Below, piece by piece: positions 7,621 through 11,304 of a DNA stretch of 11,304 bases. A model generated the notes under the pieces. The model was not told where the DNA came from, searched no databases, and saw only the letters and a list, made by a program, of their open reading frames with translations. The position numbers were made by a program, and so were the translations under genes. Position 1 is the first letter of the stretch. Each line of letters begins with the position of its first letter. The stretch comes from CAJWPI01 sp964571215 (lineage in GTDB: Bacteria; Pseudomonadota; Gammaproteobacteria; Magnimaribacterales; Magnimaribacteraceae): NCBI GenBank assembly GCA_964571215.1, contig CAZMZZ010000043.1:1-11304 (forward strand), written 5' to 3'.

Positions 7621-7650
7621 TTAGGTGTTATACTAGAGTAATACACCTAA
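7621..7650. promoter_or_regulatory. 30-bp near-perfect dyad over the tolC promoter, candidate operator
   Basis: The two half-sites match at 12 of 15 positions: TTAGGTGT, two unmatched bases, TACT, then one unmatched base to the centre, mirrored on the other side. The dyad centre lies between 7635 and 7636. It overlaps the extended -10 of tolC (see next entry) and the predicted start site, the classical position for a repressor operator. The arms are separated by only a few mismatches and there is no T-run on either strand, so a terminator is unlikely. Which regulator would bind is unknown; no regulator gene is present in the window. Confidence 0.55.
7626..7634 (+). promoter_or_regulatory. Extended -10 element of the tolC promoter
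   Basis: TGTTATACT contains the TG dinucleotide, one spacer base, and TATACT, a five-of-six match to TATAAT. The start site would be about 7641, giving a leader of roughly 26 nt that contains AAGGGGA. No good -35 hexamer is seen, which suits an extended -10 promoter. The same GTTATACT octamer also occurs 14 bp upstream at 7613-7620, so a second, overlapping promoter is possible. Confidence 0.5.
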
Positions 7651-7666
7651 ATAAAGGGGATTTTTG

Positions 7667-8992
7667 ATGCTCAAAAAAATTAAGTTTTTTATTCTTATAA
7701 TTTTAGTTATTCCTTTCTTCCTTCTTTCAGAAGATCTTGAGGATATTTACGAATTAGCACTTCAAAATGACCCATTATTAAAATCTGCTGAAGCTAGTTT
7801 TAGAGCTGGAAAAGAATCTAAAAGGCAAGGAATAGCTGGGTTGCTACCTTCTTTAAGCATCTCTGGTAGCACTAATTGGAATGAATCTAGAATAGAGGAG
7901 TCTTTAATAGACGAATACAATTCTAATAATTATTCAGGAAATATATCCCAGCCCCTTTTTAGACTGGATAAGTGGTTTAAATTTAAACAAGGGAAAGCTT
8001 TATCAGAAGGTGCTGCAGCAGAATTCGCTTTTCAACAACAAGAAACAATGATTAGGGTTGCTTCAAGTTATTTCAATGTTTTGAATGCTATTGACAGCTT
8101 AAATGCAGCCAAGGCAGAAGAAGAGGCTATTGGTAGACAAAAGGACATGGCAAAGAAAAGATTTGAGGTTGGATTGGCTCCCATAACAGAAGTGCATGAG
8201 ACTCAAGCTGCTTATGATTTAAGTGTAGTCTCAAGAATAGCTAGAGAAGGACAGTTAGATACTGCTAAAGAGGTATTGGCAGCAATAATTGGTGCTAGCA
8301 CCCCCTTATTGAGTCCCCTATCGGATGAGTTTCCCATTACATTACCAGACCCTATGGAAAGAGAAGTATGGGTTAAATTAGCTTTGGAAAATAACTACCA
8401 ACTAAAAGCAGCTAGACTGAATCAGGTAGCTGCTAAAAATAGCGCTAGAGCCTCAGGGGCATCCCATTTACCAAATATAGATATAGTAGGAAGAGTTACT
8501 AAAAGCACAAGCCAGTCTGGGCAATTTGGAGGATTTATACAAAATCCTATTTCTGGTTTAGAACAAGATAATCGTCAATATGGTATTCAAGTAACGTTAC
8601 CTTTATTTGCTGGAGGAGCGATAAGCTCAGCTAGAAGACAGGCTTATGCAATCTATGACAGAACTAAAGAACAAGCACTATATACAGAAAGGTCTGTAAT
8701 AAAGGACGTAAGATCAAATCACTATAATGTTCAAACTCAAGTAGCAAATGTAAAAGCAAGAAAGCAGGCTTTAACTTCTGCTGCATCTGCTTTAAAAGCT
8801 ACTGAAATTGGATACGAAGCTGGTACCAGAAATGTTGTTGACTTGTTGCAAGCACAAAGAGGTCTTTATACCGCACAAAGAGATCTTGCTGGAGCAAGGT
8901 ATGAATATATTATTTCAATGTTAAGACTAAAATCCTCAGCTGGCAGTCTAAATCCAGATGACTTAATAAAGATCAGTAAATGGATGAGATAA
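7667..8992 (+). CDS. tolC: TolC-family outer-membrane channel protein, 441 aa
   Basis: TolC trimers form the outer-membrane and periplasmic tunnel used by type I secretion systems and by RND or ABC efflux pumps. I choose ATG 7667 over the in-frame TTG at 7664 because AAGGGGA (7654-7660) is then 6 nt away and the protein begins with a clean signal peptide: MLKK, a hydrophobic run IKFFILIILVIPFFLL, and probable cleavage after Ser near residue 21. The two outer-membrane-efflux repeats are visible. Each starts with an ALxNxxxLKxA-like helix (near residues 30 and 240) and leads into a beta-barrel strand after a LPSLSISGS or LPNIDIVGRV segment. YEAGTRNVVDLLQAQRGLY in the second repeat is highly typical, as is the matching RFEVGLAPITEVHETQAAYD of the first. 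Its length fits TolC, without the lipid-attachment cysteine of OprM-type proteins. mutM starts 4 nt after the stop. No pump or adaptor gene is adjacent. Confidence 0.93.
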   Translation: MLKKIKFFILIILVIPFFLLSEDLEDIYELALQNDPLLKSAEASFRAGKESKRQGIAGLLPSLSISGSTNWNESRIEESLIDEYNSNNYSGNISQPLFRLDKWFKFKQGKALSEGAAAEFAFQQQETMIRVASSYFNVLNAIDSLNAAKAEEEAIGRQKDMAKKRFEVGLAPITEVHETQAAYDLSVVSRIAREGQLDTAKEVLAAIIGASTPLLSPLSDEFPITLPDPMEREVWVKLALENNYQLKAARLNQVAAKNSARASGASHLPNIDIVGRVTKSTSQSGQFGGFIQNPISGLEQDNRQYGIQVTLPLFAGGAISSARRQAYAIYDRTKEQALYTERSVIKDVRSNHYNVQTQVANVKARKQALTSAASALKATEIGYEAGTRNVVDLLQAQRGLYTAQRDLAGARYEYIISMLRLKSSAGSLNPDDLIKISKWMR

Positions 8993-8996
8993 GGAT

Positions 8997-9812
8997 ATGC
9001 CTGAACTTCCTGAAGTAGAAACTACTTTAAAAGGAATAGAACCACATATAGTAAACAAGAGAATACAAAAAGTTCTAATTCGACAAACTAAACTTAGATG
9101 GGAAGTTCCTTCTATTGATATAAAAAAAAATTTAGTCGATAAAAGTTTTTCACACATATCAAGAAGGGCTAAATATTTAATCTTAAAATGTAATTCGGGG
9201 GCTTTAATTATTCATTTGGGAATGTCTGGTTCTTTAAAAGTTTTACCCAAACCAGAGGAACCAAGAAAGCATGACCATATTGATATAGTTTTTCATGATA
9301 ATTCTTTATTAAGATTTACAGACCCTAGAAAGTTTGGGTCTTTTCTTTGGACTAAAAAAATAGAAGATTTCTCTCTTCTAAAGAATTTAGGTCCCGAACC
9401 CTTGGGCAATGAGTTTTCGGCAGAATACCTTTTTAGCTATTCAAGAAAAAGAAAAGTGCCAGTAAAAAATTTTATAATGAATTCTCATGTAATTGCAGGG
9501 ATAGGAAATATTTATGCATGTGAATCTCTGTTCCAGGCGGGTATAAAGCCTCAAAAGGCTGCTGGGAGAATTTCCTTAAAAAAATATGAAGATCTAGTTT
9601 CGGCCATAAAGGAGATTTTGCAAGAATCTATTGTACTAGGCGGCACTAGTTTAAAAGACTTTGTAAAGGCAGATAGCGAGCCTGGTTTCTATAAACCCAA
9701 GTTGTCCGTATATGGGAGAGAAGGAAAGCAATGCAAGAAATGTAGAAATATTTTAAAAAATATTAAAATAGGACAAAGAAGCAGTATTTATTGCTCTGCC
9801 TGCCAACAATAG
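8997..9812 (+). CDS. mutM: Formamidopyrimidine-DNA glycosylase (MutM/Fpg), 271 aa
   Basis: MutM is a base-excision repair enzyme that removes 8-oxoguanine and ring-opened purines and nicks the abasic site. The start MPELPEVE supplies the catalytic N-terminal proline (exposed after Met removal) and the general-acid glutamate. Further signatures are RRAKYLI (56-62), HLGMSG, the TDPRKFG loop, IAGIGNIYACESLF of the helix-two-turn-helix, GGTSLKDF, and a C-terminal zinc finger with Cys246, Cys249, Cys266 and Cys269 ending in SIYCSACQQ. The length is normal (E. coli 269). The ATG lies four bases after the tolC stop, with an AAGGA too close to be an ideal ribosome-binding site, so it is probably read from the tolC transcript by coupling. 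Pairing a repair enzyme with TolC is probably chance neighbourhood. It converges on coaD with an 11-nt gap. Confidence 0.98.
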   Translation: MPELPEVETTLKGIEPHIVNKRIQKVLIRQTKLRWEVPSIDIKKNLVDKSFSHISRRAKYLILKCNSGALIIHLGMSGSLKVLPKPEEPRKHDHIDIVFHDNSLLRFTDPRKFGSFLWTKKIEDFSLLKNLGPEPLGNEFSAEYLFSYSRKRKVPVKNFIMNSHVIAGIGNIYACESLFQAGIKPQKAAGRISLKKYEDLVSAIKEILQESIVLGGTSLKDFVKADSEPGFYKPKLSVYGREGKQCKKCRNILKNIKIGQRSSIYCSACQQ

Positions 9813-9823
9813 ACAATATCTGG

Positions 9824-10303
9824 CTAAAGCTTGAATCTGTCTTTTAAAGCTTTTTCAACTATTGGATCTACAAACGAAGAAAGTTCTCCTCCCATGGAAG
9901 CTATCTCTCTTACTAAAGTTGATGATAAGAAAGAAAACTTAGCTTTAGGGGTTAGAAAAACACTTTCTAGATCTGGTGACATTGCCCTATTCATATTTGC
10001 TAATTGAAACTCATATTCAAAATCAGAAACAGCCCTTAATCCCCTAATTAGAATGTTAGTCCCCTCTTCCTTAGCAAGATCCACAACTAGACCTGTAAAA
10101 CCAATAGCGCGTACTCTTTTGTTGCCTTTAAAGATTTCCTGAATATGTTGAATTCTTTCTTCGAGAGTGAAAATTGGTGTTTTAACTTCACTTGTAGCAA
10201 TTGCAATAGTGACCTCATCAAATAGGTGTAAGGCTCTTTCAACAATATCTATATGCCCTAAGGTTACTGGATCAAAAGTACCCGGATATAAAGCTTTACT
10301 CAT
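9824..10303 (-). CDS. coaD: Phosphopantetheine adenylyltransferase (CoaD), 159 aa
   Basis: CoaD transfers AMP from ATP to 4'-phosphopantetheine, giving dephospho-CoA, the penultimate step of coenzyme A synthesis in the cytoplasm. The nucleotidyltransferase motif appears as YPGTFDPVTLGHIDI (6-20), with the TxGH at 14-17. RGLRAVSDFEYE (87-98) and SSTLVREIASMGG (127-139) complete the family signature. The length matches the usual 155-165 residues. A good ribosome-binding site, AAGGAG, lies at 10316-10311 on the minus strand, 7 nt from the ATG. It is transcribed on its own, convergent with mutM and divergent from the rubrerythrin region. A Fur-box-like site is found 55 nt upstream of its start, although regulation by iron would be unexpected for this housekeeping gene. 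Confidence 0.98.
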   Translation of the reverse strand: MSKALYPGTFDPVTLGHIDIVERALHLFDEVTIAIATSEVKTPIFTLEERIQHIQEIFKGNKRVRAIGFTGLVVDLAKEEGTNILIRGLRAVSDFEYEFQLANMNRAMSPDLESVFLTPKAKFSFLSSTLVREIASMGGELSSFVDPIVEKALKDRFKL

Positions 10304-10357
10304 AAACTAACTCCTTCAAATAGTTATTTTCCCATATTTTCTTACTAAAAAGATAAC

Positions 10358-10376
10358 AAGATTGATAATCACTCTC
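10358..10376 (+). promoter_or_regulatory. Fur-box-like sequence in the coaD-rubrerythrin spacer
   Basis: The 13 bases GATAATCACTCTC at 10364-10376 match 11 of 13 positions in the second two-thirds of the Fur consensus; the whole 19-mer matches 14 of 19. Another GATAAC hexamer lies just upstream at 10352-10357. It could serve either the leftward coaD promoter or a rightward promoter before the small frame at 10437. In an AT-rich genome such matches arise by chance fairly often, so confidence is modest. Confidence 0.35.
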
Positions 10377-10436
10377 ATTTTAAGAAGCATTTCCAACAAC
10401 GATTTTAATAAATTTTTGCTTTATAGTACCGACCAA

Positions 10437-10514
10437 ATGATTGAAGCAATAATATTCCTTTTATCCGTAAGTGCAATGGTACTCTATATTGTAGTTTCGG
10501 CTAGATACCTTTGA
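10437..10514 (+). CDS. Possible 25-aa single-pass membrane peptide
   Basis: This frame of 25 codons starts at ATG and ends at TGA in the coaD-rubrerythrin spacer. The product begins MIEAIIFLLSVSAM, continues with a hydrophobic, aromatic-containing segment, and ends in SARYL. Residues 4-20 would form one transmembrane helix, with an acidic N-terminal side and an arginine at residue 23. No Shine-Dalgarno is present, but TATAGT (10422-10427) stands 9 nt before the ATG, which would fit leaderless transcription. I recognise no family. Tiny hydrophobic frames also occur by chance in AT-rich spacers, so this is a candidate only. Confidence 0.3.
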   Translation: MIEAIIFLLSVSAMVLYIVVSARYL

Positions 10515-10576
10515 AACAACAATATAAAATAACTGATATAGATTTCTTTAATCAATGATTGTATCTAAATTTTCCT

Positions 10577-10598
10577 TATAAAAATTATTACAGGGGGT
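10577..10598 (+). promoter_or_regulatory. Rubrerythrin ribosome-binding site and weak -10 element
   Basis: AGGGGGT at 10592-10598 is a strong Shine-Dalgarno 5 nt before the rubrerythrin ATG. TATAAA at 10577-10582 is a plausible -10 that would start transcription near 10589. The nearest -35-like hexamer, TTGTAT at 10559-10564, is too close (12 nt), so the promoter assignment is weak while the ribosome-binding site is firm. The remainder of the 10304-10603 spacer shows no RNA gene or repeat that I can identify. Confidence 0.5.
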
Positions 10599-10603
10599 AA
10601 AGA

Positions 10604-11020
10604 ATGGTTGATTTAAAAGGCTCAGAAACAGAACAGAATCTTAAAGATGCATTTGCTGGAGAATCTCAAGCAAATAGGAGATATTTATATTTTGCTGCTA
10701 AAGCAGATATAGAGGGACATAACGACGTCGCAGCAGTGTTCAGATCTACTGCAGAAGGAGAAACTGGTCATGCGCATGGTCATTTAGAGTATCTTGAAGA
10801 AACAGGTGACCCTGCAACAGGAAAGCCGATTGGAGAAACTAAACTGAATCTTGAAGCTGCTGTAGCTGGTGAGACACATGAGTATACTGATATGTATCCA
10901 GGTATGGCCAAGACGGCAAGAGATGAGGGTTTTGAGGAGATTGCTGATTGGTTTGAGACTCTAGCTAAAGCAGAAAGATCTCATGCAAATAGATTCTCTA
11001 AAGCTTTAGAAGAACTTTAG
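10604..11020 (+). CDS. Rubrerythrin family diiron protein without rubredoxin domain, 138 aa
   Basis: Rubrerythrins are ferritin-like four-helix-bundle proteins whose diiron centre reduces hydrogen peroxide. All seven ligand positions expected from Desulfovibrio rubrerythrin can be seen: Glu20 (AFAGESQAN), Glu53 and His56 (EGETGH), Glu90 and Glu93 (AGETHEYT), and Glu124 and His127 (AKAERSHANRF). The protein stops after the fourth helix at 138 residues and has no cysteines, so the C-terminal rubredoxin Fe(SCys)4 domain of classical rubrerythrin is absent and electrons must come from a separate partner. No signal peptide is present. The start at ATG 10604 is fixed by the AGGGGGT ribosome-binding site. 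It is followed by a hairpin terminator and then a 4Fe-4S protein gene. Rubrerythrin, this Fe-S protein and a DUF3501 protein are frequently neighbours in aerobic proteobacteria, which suggests a shared redox role. Confidence 0.95.
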   Translation: MVDLKGSETEQNLKDAFAGESQANRRYLYFAAKADIEGHNDVAAVFRSTAEGETGHAHGHLEYLEETGDPATGKPIGETKLNLEAAVAGETHEYTDMYPGMAKTARDEGFEEIADWFETLAKAERSHANRFSKALEEL

Positions 11021-11038
11021 ATTCTTTTTTTTAACTCT

Positions 11039-11070
11039 GGGATAATATTCATTTATTATCCCTTTTTCTT
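11039..11070 (+). terminator. Intrinsic terminator after the rubrerythrin gene
   Basis: A perfect 9-bp stem (GGGATAATA at 11039-11047 paired with TATTATCCC at 11054-11062) closes a 6-nt loop and is followed at once by TTTTTCTT. It begins 18 nt after the rubrerythrin stop codon and ends 11 nt before the next start codon. It should end most rubrerythrin transcripts, with any expression of the Fe-S gene depending on read-through or on a promoter hidden inside this short region. Confidence 0.85.
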
Positions 11071-11081
11071 GTATTTAGCTT

Positions 11082-11304
11082 ATGTCAAAAAAACCTGAAA
11101 TTAAAGAAGGCGGTCTTGATGCTCCCACAAGATATCCTGTGAAGTGGAAAGAACCTGAGTTTAAAGACGAGAAAAGGTTCTTGAAAGAAGCAGAGAGAGT
11201 ATTTGATGTATGTCATGGTTGTAGGAGATGTGTCAGTCTTTGTGAGTCTTTTCCTACTTTATTTGATTTGATAGATGAATCAGAAACATTTGAAGTCGAT
11301 GGAG
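11082..11304 (+). CDS. 4Fe-4S heterodisulfide-reductase/GlpC-like protein, first 74 residues, cut by window edge
   Basis: Seventy-four codons are present before the right edge. The N-terminus (MSKKPEIKEGGLDAPTRYP) leads into a ferredoxin-like cluster CHGCRRCVSLC with Cys44, Cys47, Cys50 and Cys54, followed by ESFPTLFDLIDES. This matches my memory of the (Fe-S)-binding, heterodisulfide-reductase-related or GlpC-like proteins encoded beside rubrerythrin and DUF3501 genes in proteobacteria; the full protein should be several hundred residues with a second cluster and CCG-type domains. It probably passes electrons, perhaps to the rubrerythrin, which lacks its own rubredoxin domain; this is inference. 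The ATG has no clear ribosome-binding site and follows the terminator U-tract by 11 nt. No earlier in-frame start is credible. Confidence 0.88.
   Translation, partial: MSKKPEIKEGGLDAPTRYPVKWKEPEFKDEKRFLKEAERVFDVCHGCRRCVSLCESFPTLFDLIDESETFEVDG

Noticed and set aside
7664..7669. TTG at 7664 as the tolC start, giving a protein one residue longer.
   Set aside because: The adjacent ATG at 7667 has better spacing to AAGGGGA and is the preferred codon; nothing is gained by using TTG.
9826..9855. Inverted repeat AAAGCTT / AAGCTTT with following Ts near the mutM-coaD junction as a terminator.
   Set aside because: The stem is 7 bp, AT-rich and self-palindromic, the loop is 14 nt, and it lies within coaD codons; too weak to call.
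11041..11060. GATAAT and ATTATC inside the rubrerythrin terminator as a Fur box.
   Set aside because: The spacing is 8 nt instead of 7 and the symmetry is fully explained by the hairpin stem.
1..11304. CRISPR array, insertion sequence, prophage or tRNA gene.
   Set aside because: No regularly spaced repeats, transposase, integrase, phage protein or cloverleaf-like sequence was seen on either strand.

Overview
The window is AT-rich (roughly one third G+C by eye), densely packed with genes on both strands, and looks like the chromosome of a free-living, probably marine gammaproteobacterium with a streamlined genome. The ParE and ParC reading frames align almost without gaps to the Escherichia coli topoisomerase IV subunits, and TolC, MutM and CoaD are also of proteobacterial type. 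A SAR86-like or similar uncultured marine lineage is my inference from base composition and gene content; nothing in the window proves it.

Layout. Positions 1-3117 (minus strand) hold parE followed by parC, which overlaps it by 8 nt and runs off the left edge. Positions 3205-7517 (minus strand) form a tight five-gene operon, in transcription order: a Prx5-type peroxiredoxin, a cytochrome P450, a 366-residue AttH/CrtC-like (DUF7064/7065-type) protein, an aminoglycoside-phosphotransferase-fold kinase, and an unrecognised 149-residue helical protein. Junctions are 8 nt, 2 nt, a GTGA overlap and an ATGA overlap. A 149-bp divergent spacer with a 30-bp near-perfect dyad separates this operon from tolC and mutM on the plus strand (7667-9812). 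coaD (minus) converges on mutM. A 300-bp spacer after coaD carries a Fur-box-like site and a possible 25-codon membrane peptide. Then come a short rubrerythrin, a strong hairpin terminator, and the start of a 4Fe-4S heterodisulfide-reductase-type protein cut by the right edge.

How they work together. Topoisomerase IV, MutM and CoaD are housekeeping functions (decatenation, 8-oxoguanine repair, coenzyme A synthesis). TolC is the outer-membrane channel for efflux or type I secretion. Rubrerythrin plus the Fe-S protein form an oxidative-stress/redox pair of the kind commonly seen together in proteobacteria. The part most likely to be new is the P450 operon. It pairs an oxygenase that can install a hydroxyl group, a kinase of the family that phosphorylates hydroxyl groups on small molecules or acyl-CoAs, a lipocalin-like enzyme or binding protein, and a small protein translationally coupled to the kinase. 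A 'hydroxylate, then phosphorylate' catabolic or modification route for a hydrophobic substrate is a reasonable, testable inference.
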